Assembly: GCF_000712075.1 (NCBI RefSeq)
Contig: NZ_JONW01000002.1
Span: forward strand, 1-64,000
Source of the DNA: Caulobacter sp. UNC358MFTsu5.1
GTDB lineage: Bacteria; Pseudomonadota; Alphaproteobacteria; Caulobacterales; Caulobacteraceae
Direction of reading: 5' to 3'
Length of the DNA stretch: 64,000 nt
This document shows, piece after piece, positions 40,103 through 48,826 of the stretch. Position 1 is the first letter of the stretch. Each line of letters opens with the position of its first letter. The notes beneath the pieces were generated by a model, which had not been told where the DNA came from, searched no databases, and saw only the letters and a program-made list of their open reading frames with translations. The translations under genes and the position numbers were made by a program.

Positions 40103-41005
40103 ATGCCCGACCTGAACGACTACCTGCTCTACGCGGCCGTGGTGAGCCATGGCGGTTTCGCCCCGGCCGGCCGCGCGCTACGCCAACCGAAGTCCACCCT
40201 GAGCCGGCGGATCGCGGCGCTCGAGGCGCGGCTGGGCGTGCGGCTGATCGAGCGCACCACGCGCCGCTTCCGGGTCACCGAGGTGGGCCAGGCCTTCTAC
40301 GAGCGCTGCCGCATAGTGGCCCTGGACGTGGAGCAGGCCGACGCCGTCGCCGCCGAGGCCAAGAGCGAGCCGCACGGCGTCATCCGCTTCAGCTGCCCCA
40401 CGGGCCTGGTCGAGACCCTGTCGGCGACCTTTCCGCAATTCCTCGCGCGGTTCCCGAAGGTTCGGCTGCAGGTGATCGCGGTGGACCGGGCCGTGGACCT
40501 GATCGACGAGCGGATCGACGTCGCCCTGCGGGTGCGCACCACCCTGGCGACCGACGCGGCCCTGACCATGCGCACCCTGGGCCGGTCGTCCCGCATCCTG
40601 GTGGCCGGCCCGCAGATGGCGGCGCGCTGCGACGGCCTGTCAGTGGAGGACGTCGCCGGCCTACCCACCCTGAGCCCCACCGACCAGCCAGGCGAGATCG
40701 TCTGGGAGCTGTCCGGCCCGAACGGCGAAGTCCGCGAGGTCCGCCACGAGCCGCGCATGACCTGCGGCGACTTCCTGGCCCTGCGCGACGCCGCCGCCGC
40801 CAACGCCGGGATCGCCTTCCTGCCGGACCATGTCTGCCGGGGCGACCTGATCAGCGGCCGTCTGGTGCGGGTGTTCCCCGAGTGGCGGTCGCAGGACGGG
40901 ATCGTCCACCTTGTGTTCACCACCCGGCGCGGCCTGCCGCCCGCGGTGCGGGCGCTGATCGACCACCTGGCCGCCGTGTTCAGCCGCGACCGGCCGGTCG
41001 GCTAG
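40103..41005 (+). CDS. LysR-family transcriptional regulator
   Basis: 300 residues: an N-terminal winged helix ([49 protein letters not shown]) and a periplasmic-binding-like effector domain. The layout matches the CrgA/AaeR-like subgroup that usually regulates a divergent oxidoreductase, here the SDR. The ATG at 40103 follows the palindrome GTCCCAAATTTGGGAC by 6 bp; there is no conventional ribosome binding site, so the mRNA might be leaderless or start within the palindrome. Its stop shares CTAG with the convergent aldolase gene. Confidence 0.92.
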   Translation: MPDLNDYLLYAAVVSHGGFAPAGRALRQPKSTLSRRIAALEARLGVRLIERTTRRFRVTEVGQAFYERCRIVALDVEQADAVAAEAKSEPHGVIRFSCPTGLVETLSATFPQFLARFPKVRLQVIAVDRAVDLIDERIDVALRVRTTLATDAALTMRTLGRSSRILVAGPQMAARCDGLSVEDVAGLPTLSPTDQPGEIVWELSGPNGEVREVRHEPRMTCGDFLALRDAAAANAGIAFLPDHVCRGDLISGRLVRVFPEWRSQDGIVHLVFTTRRGLPPAVRALIDHLAAVFSRDRPVG

Positions 41006-42021
41006 GCGATCTGCGCGAGCGCCGCGCCCAGTTCCTCGACCATCTCCGGCGTCGTGGCCCAGGAGCACATGAAGCGCGCGGTGCCGTCCAGGAAGCGATA
41101 GACGAACCAGCCTTTCTGGCGAAGCCGCTCCAGGGCCTGGTCGTCCATGTCGACGAACAGGCCGTTGGCTTCGACCGGGTGGCGAAGGGGGAAGGGCATC
41201 AGGGCGGCCAGCTTCCGGGCCATGGCGTTGGCGTGGGCGGCGCGAGCGGCCCAGGGACCGCCGTCCCCGCCTTCGCCCAGCAGGCCCAGCCACGGGGCGG
41301 CCAGGAACCGGCCCTTCGAGACCAGCTGGCCCGCGTGCTTGAGGCGGGCGTCCAGGCGCTTGCCCAAGGCCTTGTCCAGGAACACCACGGCCTCGGTCGG
41401 GGTCGAGCCGGCCTTGGTGCCGCCGATCACCAGGATGTCGACGCCGATCTTCGGCACGGCGCGGAGGTCGAAGCCCGCCGCCACCGCGTTGGCCAGGCGT
41501 GCGCCGTCCAGGTGCACGCCGTGGCCCTTGGCCTTCACCGGCGCGATCAGGGCGGCCAGGTCGTCGGCGGAATAGACCGTGCCGTATTCGGTGGCGTTGG
41601 TCAGGGACAGGGCGGCGGCCGGCTGGCGGTACGAGACGTCGGGCTCGTTCAGGGCCAGCTCCAGCCCGGGCAGGGCGATCTTGCCCGAGGCGCCGGCCAG
41701 GCCGATCAGGCCCACGCCCTGGCCGAAGAAGCCCGGCGCGCCGGTCTCGTCGGTGCAGATGTGGGCGTGCTCGTGGGCCAGCACCGCTTCGTGCGGACGG
41801 GCCAGGCAGGTCAGGGCGAAGGCGTTGGCCGCCGTGCCCGAGGCGGTGAACCGCACCTCGGCGTCGGTGTCCAGCAGGGCGCGGATGCGGTCGGCGGCCG
41901 CCGCGCTGACATGGTCGGTTCCGTAGCCCGAGGCCGTGCCCGCATTGGCGGCGACGATCGCCTCGATGACTTCCGGCATGGCGCCGGCGACGTTGTCGGA
42001 AGCGAAGTCGTAGCGGGCCAT
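41002..42021 (-). CDS. Low-specificity L-threonine aldolase
   Basis: 339 residues, a fold-type I PLP enzyme of the beta-eliminating lyase / threonine aldolase family. It cleaves L-threonine or allo-threonine to glycine and acetaldehyde. Markers: DFASDNVAGAMPEV, FTASGTAANAFAL, HEHAHICTDETGAPGFF, HLDGARLANA, and the PLP lysine in IGGTKAGSTPTEAVVF. It starts 8 bp after the stop of the GFA gene, so the two are probably co-transcribed. Confidence 0.9.
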   Translation of the reverse strand: MARYDFASDNVAGAMPEVIEAIVAANAGTASGYGTDHVSAAAADRIRALLDTDAEVRFTASGTAANAFALTCLARPHEAVLAHEHAHICTDETGAPGFFGQGVGLIGLAGASGKIALPGLELALNEPDVSYRQPAAALSLTNATEYGTVYSADDLAALIAPVKAKGHGVHLDGARLANAVAAGFDLRAVPKIGVDILVIGGTKAGSTPTEAVVFLDKALGKRLDARLKHAGQLVSKGRFLAAPWLGLLGEGGDGGPWAARAAHANAMARKLAALMPFPLRHPVEANGLFVDMDDQALERLRQKGWFVYRFLDGTARFMCSWATTPEMVEELGAALAQIA

Positions 42022-42029
42022 TCAGGTCC

Positions 42030-42437
42030 TCAGGGAGCGGGCGGGTTCTCTGGGAAGGCCGGACGGCCAGGCTCGATCCGATGCCACGGCTGGGCCTCGC
42101 TCGTCCAGAGATGGATGGCCGGCTCCAGGAGCGACGGGTCGTCCAGGCTGCCCGCCTTGACCGGGTAGAAGGGGAAGACGCCCTCGGACCACAGCGGCGA
42201 GCCGCAGTCGCCGCAGAACACCTGGTTCACCTCGCCGCCGCTGCCGCCCTTGCGGGCGTAGTGCTTGGGCTGGCCCTTGGTGACGACGAAGCCGCTCTTC
42301 GGGGCCAAGGCCACCGAGTTGGGACCGCCGCCGGTGGAGTATTGGCACTGCCGGCAATGGCAGACCCCCGAACCCATCAGGTCGCCGGTGATCTCGTAGC
42401 GGATCGCGCCGCACTGGCAGCCGCCCTGGATGGCCAT
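42030..42437 (-). CDS. GFA-family (CENP-V/formaldehyde-activating) protein
   Basis: 135 residues with the zinc-binding cysteine pattern of GFA enzymes: GGCQCGAIRYE (Cys7, Cys9), VCHCRQCQ (Cys26, Cys28, Cys31) and FCGDCGSPLW (Cys75, Cys78). Members are called glutathione-dependent formaldehyde-activating, but most have unknown activity. GGGAG about 8 nt upstream supports the ATG at 42437. It is first in a probable two-gene unit with the threonine aldolase. Confidence 0.9.
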   Translation of the reverse strand: MAIQGGCQCGAIRYEITGDLMGSGVCHCRQCQYSTGGGPNSVALAPKSGFVVTKGQPKHYARKGGSGGEVNQVFCGDCGSPLWSEGVFPFYPVKAGSLDDPSLLEPAIHLWTSEAQPWHRIEPGRPAFPENPPAP

Positions 42438-42532
42438 GGTGTTCGCTCCCTTTGATCGGCCTCGGCGGGCCGTTGGGAGGCAGAGTGCACGAAGAACGTC
42501 GTTTGCTCTATCGCTCCCCACAGTCCCAAACG

Positions 42533-42644
42533 GTTGTCATCCCGGAAGCCTCGCAGAGGCTGTCCGGGAGCCAGGGGACTGGGCGGATGCGGTGCAGTTC
42601 ATCTGGGTCCCGGACAAGCGCTGCGCGCTTTCCGGGATGACAAC
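42533..42644. repeat. Inverted repeat, family B
   Basis: Same arms as 28036-28147. It lies 8 bp downstream of the alcohol dehydrogenase stop (minus strand), where it may act as a 3' stem. Confidence 0.85.
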
Positions 42645-42652
42645 CCAAGGGA

Positions 42653-43771
42653 TCAATCAAACACGATCACCGACCGCGCCAGCTCCCCGCGCTTCAGTTC
42701 GTCGAAGGCCGAGTTGACCTCCTCCAGCCTGATCCGGCGCGAGATCAGCTCGTCCAGCTTCAGCTTTCCGGCCATGTAGGCGTCGACCAGGCGCGGCATG
42801 TCGACCGGGAAGCGGTTGGAGCCCATGTAGCTGCCCTGGATCCTGCGCTCGCCCAGGAAGTCGACCCCGTGCAGCTCGATCTTGGTGCCGACCGGGATCA
42901 TGCCGATCACATTGGCCGTGCCGCCCCGGCGCAGCATCTTGAACGACGCTTCGGCGGTGGCCTTCAGGCCGATGGCCTCGAAGCTGTGCTGCACGCCGCC
43001 GCTGGTCAGCTCGACCACCGCCTTGGCCACGTCGTCGACGGCGCCGGCGTCGATCACGTCGGTGGCCCCGAACGTCTTGGCCAGTTCCAGCTTGGCCGGC
43101 ACCCGGTCGATGGCGATGATCCGGCCGGCGCCCGCGATGGCCGCCCCGTTTATCGTGGCCAGGCCGACGCCGCCGCAGCCGATCACGGCCACCGTCTCGC
43201 CCGGGCGGACGTTGGAGGTGTGGACCACCGAGCCGACGCCGGTCATCACCGAACAGCCGATCAGGGCGGCGCGGTCGAACGGCATGTCCTTGCGGATGGC
43301 CACGCACGCATGCTCGTGCACCAGCATCATCTCGGCGAACGACGACAGGTTCAGGAACTGGGCCATCTTGGTGTCGCCCGTTCTTTCGCCATTTGGCCCG
43401 GACAGGTCCTCGCGGAACAGGCGCGGCTCCTCGCCCTTGCCACGCTTGGTCTCGGGGCTGATGCAGAGGTTCATGTGCCCGGTCAGGCAGACCTCGCAGT
43501 GGCCGCAATAGGGGTTGAGGCAGGTGATCACGTGGTCGCCGACCTTGACCGTGCGGACCTCGGACCCGACCGCCTCGACGATCCCGGCGCTCTCGTGGCC
43601 CAGCACGGCGGGCAGCGGGTGGGAGTAGGAGCCTTCGACGAAGTGCAGGTCGGAATGGCAGACGCCGGCGGCCTTGGTGCGGATCAGCACCTCGCGCGGG
43701 CCTGGCTTGCCGATCGAGACGTCCTCGATCTGGAGCGGCTTGCCCACTTCGCGCAGAACGGCGGCCTTCAT
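42653..43771 (-). CDS. Zinc-dependent alcohol dehydrogenase (MDR family)
   Basis: 372 residues. Catalytic zinc ligands: Cys38 (AGVCHSD) and His59-Glu60 (GHE). The structural-zinc cysteines CGHCEVC...C are at 89-103. The Rossmann GCGGVGLAT is near 200. The fold matches class III-like alcohol dehydrogenases, with GSYMGSNRFPVDMPRL typical of the larger long-chain group. The substrate is unknown. A 28-bp perfect palindrome lies 59 bp upstream and is a strong operator candidate. Confidence 0.92.
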   Translation of the reverse strand: MKAAVLREVGKPLQIEDVSIGKPGPREVLIRTKAAGVCHSDLHFVEGSYSHPLPAVLGHESAGIVEAVGSEVRTVKVGDHVITCLNPYCGHCEVCLTGHMNLCISPETKRGKGEEPRLFREDLSGPNGERTGDTKMAQFLNLSSFAEMMLVHEHACVAIRKDMPFDRAALIGCSVMTGVGSVVHTSNVRPGETVAVIGCGGVGLATINGAAIAGAGRIIAIDRVPAKLELAKTFGATDVIDAGAVDDVAKAVVELTSGGVQHSFEAIGLKATAEASFKMLRRGGTANVIGMIPVGTKIELHGVDFLGERRIQGSYMGSNRFPVDMPRLVDAYMAGKLKLDELISRRIRLEEVNSAFDELKRGELARSVIVFD

Positions 43772-43830
43772 CGGCGATCTCCCTTGTTGTTGCGGGAGAC
43801 CCTAGCGGGAGGGCGGGGGGCGAAGGAAGG

Positions 43831-43858
43831 GGCTATTCGAACAAATGTTCGAATAGCC
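43831..43858. promoter_or_regulatory. 28-bp perfect palindrome upstream of the alcohol dehydrogenase
   Basis: Two perfect 13-bp arms, GGCTATTCGAACA and its complement, with AA between, 59 bp before the alcohol dehydrogenase start and 16 bp past the cheW stop. No U-tract follows, so an operator is more likely than a terminator. The core CGAACAAATGTTCG resembles TetR-type sites and also a Gram-positive LexA box. Confidence 0.72.
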
Positions 43859-43874
43859 TCGGCGCGCGTGGCTC

Positions 43875-44345
43875 CTAGGCCGCCAGCTGGACCTTGCGTT
43901 CGGGCAGCACGGCGTCCACGGCCAGCAGCACGATCATGGCCGCCTCGGTGGTGATCACCGCCGAGACCAGGGTCGAGGCGACGTCCTCGCCCAGCGGCGG
44001 GGGCGGGCTGATGCTGTCGGCCGGGACGATGAAGCTGTCGCAGACCGCGTCGACCAGCAGGCCGGCGACGTCTTCGTGATGCTCGACCACGATGATCACC
44101 TGGCGGGCGCTGTCGGCGGCCACGCCCTTGCCCAGGCGTTCGGAGAGGTCGATGACCGGCATGACCTGGCCGCGCAGGTTGATCACGCCGCGCACATAGG
44201 GCGGAGCGTCGGGCAGCGGGGTGGCGGGGGTGACGCCGCGGATCTCGCGGACCGCGCCCACGGGCACGCAATAGGTCTGGGTTCCGACTTCGAACGACAG
44301 GATCTGCAGATCCTGGCCGGCCGTGTAAGCCACGTTCCTGGACAT
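43875..44345 (-). CDS. cheW: CheW-type chemotaxis coupling protein
   Basis: 156 residues of the CheW SH3-like fold: LQILSFEVGTQTYCVPVGAVREI, PLPDAPPYVRGVINLRGQVMPVIDL, VGLLVDAV-type AGLLVDAVCDS. It couples chemoreceptors to CheA. It is a solitary copy away from a che operon, so it may serve a secondary array or a signalling scaffold. The C terminus is somewhat longer than E. coli CheW's minimal core. Confidence 0.9.
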   Translation of the reverse strand: MSRNVAYTAGQDLQILSFEVGTQTYCVPVGAVREIRGVTPATPLPDAPPYVRGVINLRGQVMPVIDLSERLGKGVAADSARQVIIVVEHHEDVAGLLVDAVCDSFIVPADSISPPPPLGEDVASTLVSAVITTEAAMIVLLAVDAVLPERKVQLAA

Positions 44346-44573
44346 CGGCGGGTCGCCTTCAAGCTTGTCTGCGCCCGTTCTGGGCGCCGTCTTGATCCCA
44401 GCTTCACGCGGAAAGGTGAATAAATCCGCCTCGAATTCAACGATTTGAGTCTCGAGGGCGCCCGGCGAAGCTGACGGCCTCGTTCAGCCTGCGTTCAGCC
44501 GCCGGGGCGGAGGATGGGTCCCAAGATGGAGACGGACCTGTCGGAACGCCTCTCCAGAGAGGACACGAGCGTC

Positions 44574-44966
44574 ATGAACCGCAATCTGAAGACCCTGATC
44601 GGCCGCGCGACGGCCGGCGTCGCCGCCCTGGCCCTGGTCGCCGGGGCGACCGGCGCCTCGGCTCAAGGCTACCGCCACGGCGGCTATTACGGCCACGGCC
44701 ATGGCCACCACGACAACGACGCGGGGGTGGCCATCGCCGCCGGCGTCGTCGGCCTGGCCCTGGGCGCGGCGATCGCGGGCAACGGCAACAACCACTACCG
44801 CAGCGGCTACAGCTACGGCTACGCCCCTCCGCCGCCGCCCCCGCCGCGCTACTACGGCGGCTACGCCCCGCGCCCGTACGGCTATGGCTACGGCCGCGAC
44901 TGCTGGACCACGCGCGAATACGACCCCTATCGCGACGCGGTCTATTCGCGGACGGTGTGCCGGTAA
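44574..44966 (+). CDS. Exported Gly/Tyr/His-rich protein
   Basis: 130 residues: a signal peptide (TAGVAALALVAGATGASAQ), a His-rich stretch (YYGHGHGHHDND) that could bind metals, a glycine-rich hydrophobic segment (GVAIAAGVVGLALGAAIAGNG), a Pro-run (PPPPPPP) and a Tyr/Gly-rich tail with two Cys. It resembles RcnB/YMGG-type exported proteins but is not a clear member. The start at 44574 gives the signal peptide; upstream ATGs (44514, 44526) would spoil it. AGAGAGGA lies 10-17 nt upstream. A strong terminator follows. Confidence 0.75.
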   Translation: MNRNLKTLIGRATAGVAALALVAGATGASAQGYRHGGYYGHGHGHHDNDAGVAIAAGVVGLALGAAIAGNGNNHYRSGYSYGYAPPPPPPPRYYGGYAPRPYGYGYGRDCWTTREYDPYRDAVYSRTVCR

Positions 44967-44990
44967 CGGCTGATCGATCTGGAAACGAAG

Positions 44991-45020
44991 ACGCCCCGGG
45001 TTCGCACCCGGGGCGTTTTT
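44991..45020 (+). terminator. Intrinsic terminator
   Basis: ACGCCCCGGGT-TCGC-ACCCGGGGCGT followed by TTTT: an 11-bp perfect stem, 24 nt after the stop of the Gly/Tyr-rich protein gene. Confidence 0.95.
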
Positions 45021-45047
45021 GTTAGGTCTGGGCCCGTCCCCAAATCG

Positions 45048-45156
45048 TTGTCATCCCGGAAGCCCCGCAGGGACTGTCCGGGACCCAGGGGACTGGGCTG
45101 GCGCCTTGCGGTTCACCTGGGTCCCGGACAAGCGCTGCGCGCTTTCCGGATGACAC
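45048..45156. repeat. Inverted repeat, family B
   Basis: GTTGTCATCCCGGAAGCC...TTTCCGGATGACAC, slightly degenerate at the right end. It lies between convergent genes. Confidence 0.82.
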
Positions 45157-45176
45157 CCATGGGGTGGGCGTGGAGA

Positions 45177-45977
45177 TCAGCCCTGCGCCGCCCGCAGCCG
45201 CTCCAGGTACTGCGGGTGCAGTTCCTGGTTGGCCGCCAGGATCGAGGCGCCGTCGACGGGATTGCCGTGTTCCTCGATCGTGGAGACCTTGCCGCCGCTC
45301 TCGGTGACCATCAGCACGCCGGCGGCCACGTCCCACGGCTTGAGGTTCCGCTCCCAGAAGCCGTCGAAGCGGCCGGCGGCCACCCAGGCCAGGTCCAGCG
45401 AGGCCGCGCCGAAGCGCCGCACGCCCGAGACCTTCTGGCTGATCTGGTGCAGCTCCTTCAGGAACTGGGCGTGGCCGGGCTTGCCCAGGAACGGGATGCC
45501 GGTGGCGATCAGGCTTTCGTCCAGGTGACGGCGAGCCGCGACGCGCAGGCGCTTCTCGGCGCCCAGGAACGCGCCCTTGCCCTTCTCGACCCAGAACAGG
45601 TCGTTGGTGATGGGGTTGTAGGTGACGCCGGCCACCACCTCGCCCTCGCGCTGCAGGGCGATGTTGACCGCGAAGTGCGGGATGCCGTGCAGGAAGTTGG
45701 TGGTGCCGTCCAGCGGGTCGACGATCCAGGTGTGGGTCTTGTCGGTGCCCTCGACCAGGCCGCGCTCCTCGCCCAGGAAGCCGTAGCCGGGGCGGGCCTT
45801 CTCCAGGATCTCGAAGATCACCTGCTCGGCCTTCTGGTCGGCGGCGGTGACGAAGTCGGCGGGACCTTTCTTGGACACCTGCAGCTCGGTGACTTCGCCG
45901 AAGTCACGGGCCAGGCCGCGCGCTGCCTTACGCGCAGCGTCGATCATCACGTTCAGGAGGGCGGAAGCGGTGGCCAA
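45177..45977 (-). CDS. suhB: Inositol monophosphatase family protein (SuhB-like)
   Basis: 266 residues. Metal-binding motifs of the Li-sensitive phosphatases are present: FLGEERG, WIVDPLDGTTNFLHG and PWDVAAGVLMVTESGG. It hydrolyses inositol-1-phosphate; bacterial SuhB also acts in rRNA transcription complexes. The TTG start (45977) is supported by AAAGGAC about 7 nt upstream and by homology from the first residues. Confidence 0.92.
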   Translation of the reverse strand: MATASALLNVMIDAARKAARGLARDFGEVTELQVSKKGPADFVTAADQKAEQVIFEILEKARPGYGFLGEERGLVEGTDKTHTWIVDPLDGTTNFLHGIPHFAVNIALQREGEVVAGVTYNPITNDLFWVEKGKGAFLGAEKRLRVAARRHLDESLIATGIPFLGKPGHAQFLKELHQISQKVSGVRRFGAASLDLAWVAAGRFDGFWERNLKPWDVAAGVLMVTESGGKVSTIEEHGNPVDGASILAANQELHPQYLERLRAAQG

Positions 45978-46126
45978 TCTGGATGTCCTTCAAAGGTCCC
46001 CCTACGCAGCGTCATGGGAGTGACGGCGGGGGATATGCGTGCGGGCGGATAGAAAGATCGGGAAAGTGGGCGCGATACCTAGTCGCCTGGGCCGCCGAAA
46101 GCAAGGCGAGGGGATTTTGTCGCGAC

Positions 46127-46384
46127 CTAGCCGTTCGGTCGCTGTTGTCGCCGGAGAACGTGGCCGATCACCCAGGCGATCGTGCCCAGGGCCGTCAGGG
46201 CGAACCCCAGGACCAGTCCGATGACGATCCAGGTCGCGACGCGGTTGATGTCCTGCGGCGCGGCGTCGGCCGTTCCAGGCGGCATCTTCACGGTCACCTG
46301 AACCGTGAAGAGCGGGACGATCAGATAGAAGATCACGCCCAGCGCCAGAAAGGCCAGGACGGCGAGTTTCCATTTGGCGCGCAT
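46127..46384 (-). CDS. Small two-helix membrane protein
   Basis: 85 residues with hydrophobic segments LAVLAFLALGVIFYLIVPLF and VATWIVIGLVLGFALTALGTIAWVIGHVL, separated by a short periplasmic loop (KMPPGTADAAPQD). No family is recognised. GGGGAG 8 nt upstream of the ATG supports the start at 46384. It is divergent from the ECF41 operon, with 138 bp between. Confidence 0.7.
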   Translation of the reverse strand: MRAKWKLAVLAFLALGVIFYLIVPLFTVQVTVKMPPGTADAAPQDINRVATWIVIGLVLGFALTALGTIAWVIGHVLRRQQRPNG

Positions 46385-46467
46385 GGCTTTCGTCTCCCCC
46401 GAGGCCCGAGACAGCTTGACCAGCTTCACGCCGTTCCACAACCGTCGGCGGATTTTTCGCGCCGCCG

Positions 46468-46494
46468 TGTCACATCCGTGACGCCTGTCTCGTC
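46468..46494 (+). promoter_or_regulatory. ECF41-type promoter of the sigma operon
   Basis: TGTCACA (46468-46474), 16 nt, CGTC (46491-46494), 28 nt before the first start codon. It matches the promoter signature known for ECF41 sigma factors and implies autoregulation. Confidence 0.85.
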
Positions 46495-46522
46495 CTGTCC
46501 CTGAACAACGGAGGGCACGACG

Positions 46523-46918
46523 ATGCGTTGGGTGAAATGGATCCTGCCGGCGATCCTGGCGATCAACGGCGCGACGATGATGCTGGTCCCGGCCTGGTGG
46601 TATCCGCGCGTTCCGGGGGTGATCGAGACCGGGGCGTTCAACGACCACTTCGTGCGCGACATCGGGGCCGCCTTCCTCGCCTGCGCCCTGGCCATGGGCT
46701 GGGCGCTGAAGGACCCGGTGCGAGGCCTGGGCGCGGCGGCGGCCTCGGCGACCTTCCTGTGCCTGCACGCGGTGATCCACCTCATCATGCCGTTCTGCGG
46801 GACCAGCGTGCCATGGCCGCTGCTGGCCCGCGACTTCCCCGGCGTGTTCCTGCCGGCGATCCTCAGCGTCCTGATCGTGCGCTCGTGCCGGCGACGCGCC
46901 GCCAAGGCGGAGGCCTGA
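46523..46918 (+). CDS. Small membrane protein of the ECF41 operon
   Basis: 131 residues with four hydrophobic segments (WILPAILAINGATMMLVPAWW; IGAAFLACALAMGWAL; AAASATFLCLHAVIHLIMPF; FPGVFLPAILSVLIV). The function is unknown; the size and pattern resemble DoxX-like membrane proteins. CGGAGGG about 9 nt upstream supports the start. It is first in the operon behind an ECF41-type promoter and ends 3 nt before the AhpD-like gene. Confidence 0.8.
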   Translation: MRWVKWILPAILAINGATMMLVPAWWYPRVPGVIETGAFNDHFVRDIGAAFLACALAMGWALKDPVRGLGAAAASATFLCLHAVIHLIMPFCGTSVPWPLLARDFPGVFLPAILSVLIVRSCRRRAAKAEA

Positions 46919-46921
46919 GCC

Positions 46922-47461
46922 ATGCTGACCTGGCTGATGCTGAGCGCGGTGCGCCGCCTGGAGCGCCGCTACGACTACGAGGCCAGCTACATCCGCGCCC
47001 TGGCGGCGGCCAGCCCCAAGGCGCTGATGGCGTTCTCGGGCGTCGGGCGGCTGCAGGGCTTCCGCGAGGGCGCGCCGCCCGAGGCGATCGCCGCTGCGGC
47101 CCTGGCCGGCACGCTGAACGAGGACTGCGGTCCCTGCACCCAGATCGTCGTGCGCCAGGCCGAGGAGCGGGGTGTCTCGCCCGCGATCCTGGCGGCGATC
47201 CTGTCCGGCGACGGCGAGGCCATGGGGCCGGACGCGGGCCTGGCCTTCGGCTTCGCCCGCGCCAGCCTGGCCCGCGACCTGGAGAGCAGCGAGGACCTGC
47301 GCGACGAGGTGGTGGCGCGGTGGGGCCGGAAGGGACTGGCCGCCATCGCCCTGGCCTTGGCGGCGGCGCGGGTCTATCCGACGGTGAAATACGCGCTGGG
47401 CTACGGCAAGGCCTGCTCCAAGGTCACGGTCGGCGGGCGCGCGATAGCGGTGCGGGCATGA
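46922..47461 (+). CDS. AhpD-like protein of the ECF41 operon
   Basis: 179 residues, a diverged carboxymuconolactone decarboxylase / AhpD-type helical protein. The redox pair is NEDCGPCTQIVVRQAEERG (Cys69, Cys72). The C-terminal part (VYPTVKYALGYGKACSKV) fits known 'CMD-like' ECF41 partners. ECF41 genes are characteristically next to carboxymuconolactone decarboxylases or oxidoreductases, which supports the assignment. Its stop overlaps the sigma-factor start (ATGATG), so translation is probably coupled. Confidence 0.85.
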   Translation: MLTWLMLSAVRRLERRYDYEASYIRALAAASPKALMAFSGVGRLQGFREGAPPEAIAAAALAGTLNEDCGPCTQIVVRQAEERGVSPAILAAILSGDGEAMGPDAGLAFGFARASLARDLESSEDLRDEVVARWGRKGLAAIALALAAARVYPTVKYALGYGKACSKVTVGGRAIAVRA

Positions 47462-48327
47462 TGGACGCTTTGGGCAAGGACGGGGACACGATCTTCGAAG
47501 ATCGGCGCGGGGCGATGACCGGCCTGGCCTATCGCATGCTGGGCTCGCGGGCCGACGCCGAGGACGTGGTGCAGGACGCCTGGATCCGCTGGCGCGGCGT
47601 CGAACCCGGCGAGATCTCCAATCCCGCCGGCTTCCTTAACAAGGTGGTCACCCGCCTGTGCCTGGACCGGCTGAAGTCGGCCCGGGCCCGGCGCGAGGTC
47701 TATGTCGGCGAATGGCTGCCCGAGCCGGTGGTCGACGAGGACCACGAACGCCTGGGCGAGGACCTGTCGGTGGCCTTCCTCCTGGCCCTGGAGCGGCTGA
47801 CCCCGCTGGAGCGCGCGGCCTTCCTGCTGCACGACGTCTTCGACGCGTCGTTCGCCGACGTCGCCAAGACCCTGGGCCGGACCGAGGCCGCCTGCCGCCA
47901 GCTGGCCGCCCGGGCCCGCGAGCACGTCAAGGCCGGCAAGCCCCGCTACCACCCCAGCGCCGAGGAGGAGCAGCGCCTGACCGGCGCCTTCCTGGCCGCC
48001 GCCATGACCGGCGACGAGGCCCTGCTGCGCGGCGTCCTGGCCCAGGACGTGGTCATGCACTCGGACGGCGGCGGCATCGCCAAGGCGACGATGAACCCGG
48101 TCTTCGGTCTGGAGAAGGCGATCCGCCTGGTGCTGGGCATCAAGAAGAAATGGCCGGCCCCCGAGGGTACGGACGCGCGCCTGGCGCGGATCAACGGCGC
48201 GCCCGGCATCGTGTTCAGCCACGACGGCGTGGTGTTCCAGACCATGGGCCTGGAGATCGTCGACGGTCGCATCGCCGCCGTCTACACGATGCGCAATCCG
48301 GAAAAGCTGGCGCGGCTGAATTCCTGA
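47458..48327 (+). CDS. ECF41-group RNA polymerase sigma factor
   Basis: 289 residues: sigma region 2 (FEDRRGAMTGLAYRMLGSRADAEDVVQDAWIRW), region 4 (LTPLERAAFLLHDVFDASFADVAKTLGRTEAACRQLAARARE) and a C-terminal SnoaL-like domain of about 120 residues. The latter ends with the diagnostic NPDKL-type motif, here NPEKL (280-284). In ECF41 factors this fused domain replaces a separate anti-sigma factor and contacts the core regions to tune activity. It is the last gene of a three-gene operon preceded by its own consensus promoter. Confidence 0.93.
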   Translation: MMDALGKDGDTIFEDRRGAMTGLAYRMLGSRADAEDVVQDAWIRWRGVEPGEISNPAGFLNKVVTRLCLDRLKSARARREVYVGEWLPEPVVDEDHERLGEDLSVAFLLALERLTPLERAAFLLHDVFDASFADVAKTLGRTEAACRQLAARAREHVKAGKPRYHPSAEEEQRLTGAFLAAAMTGDEALLRGVLAQDVVMHSDGGGIAKATMNPVFGLEKAIRLVLGIKKKWPAPEGTDARLARINGAPGIVFSHDGVVFQTMGLEIVDGRIAAVYTMRNPEKLARLNS

Positions 48328-48330
48328 GGC

Positions 48331-48750
48331 CTAAGGCAAAGCCACCTTCGGCAGGGTGTCCCGGGTCTCGCAGGCCACGCGGCCCGCGCCGCCGGCGGCG
48401 CCCTTGATGTCCTCGATCTTCTCGCCCTTGCGCCAGCCCTTGGGCAGGCCCTGGTCGCCCGAGAAGTCCATGCCCAGGTCGATCCACTTGTCGGCGGCGC
48501 AGTCCAGGGCGAACAGCATGATCGGGCCCTTGCCGCCCGGCCAGCCCTTGTAGGGGCCGTTGGGCCGGCCCTCGGCGATGCGCAGCACCACCAGGCCGGA
48601 CGTCTCGTCCACCCTCAGGAAGTCCGCGTCGTAGAAGGTCTTCGCCTCGCCGGGCGAGGGCTTCCAGTTCTCGGCCCAGGTCATCGTGGCGGCGGTCGCC
48701 GCCAGGCCCAGGGCCGTTACGCCAAGCAAACACAGACCAAGCCGCCGCAT
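48331..48750 (-). CDS. Secreted hypothetical protein
   Basis: 139 residues with a signal peptide (LGLCLLGVTALGLAATAATM). The mature part has ADFLRVDETSGLVVLRIAEG, then MLFALDCAADKWIDLGMDF and a second Cys near the C terminus (VACETRDTLP), suggesting a disulfide. No family is recognised. It is convergent with the ECF41 sigma gene, 3 nt between stops, and there is no terminator between them. Confidence 0.7.
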   Translation of the reverse strand: MRRLGLCLLGVTALGLAATAATMTWAENWKPSPGEAKTFYDADFLRVDETSGLVVLRIAEGRPNGPYKGWPGGKGPIMLFALDCAADKWIDLGMDFSGDQGLPKGWRKGEKIEDIKGAAGGAGRVACETRDTLPKVALP

Positions 48751-48826
48751 GGGCGTCCTCCCCGTATTTTATCGTTGGCAGGAGGCTACGCCCGTCAAGC
48801 TTGAGCGGCAAGTTCCGCGAACGGCG

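Noticed and set aside
43831..43858. LexA/SOS box
   Set aside because: The core matches the Gram-positive LexA consensus, but alphaproteobacterial LexA binds direct GTTC repeats and the downstream gene is not an SOS gene.
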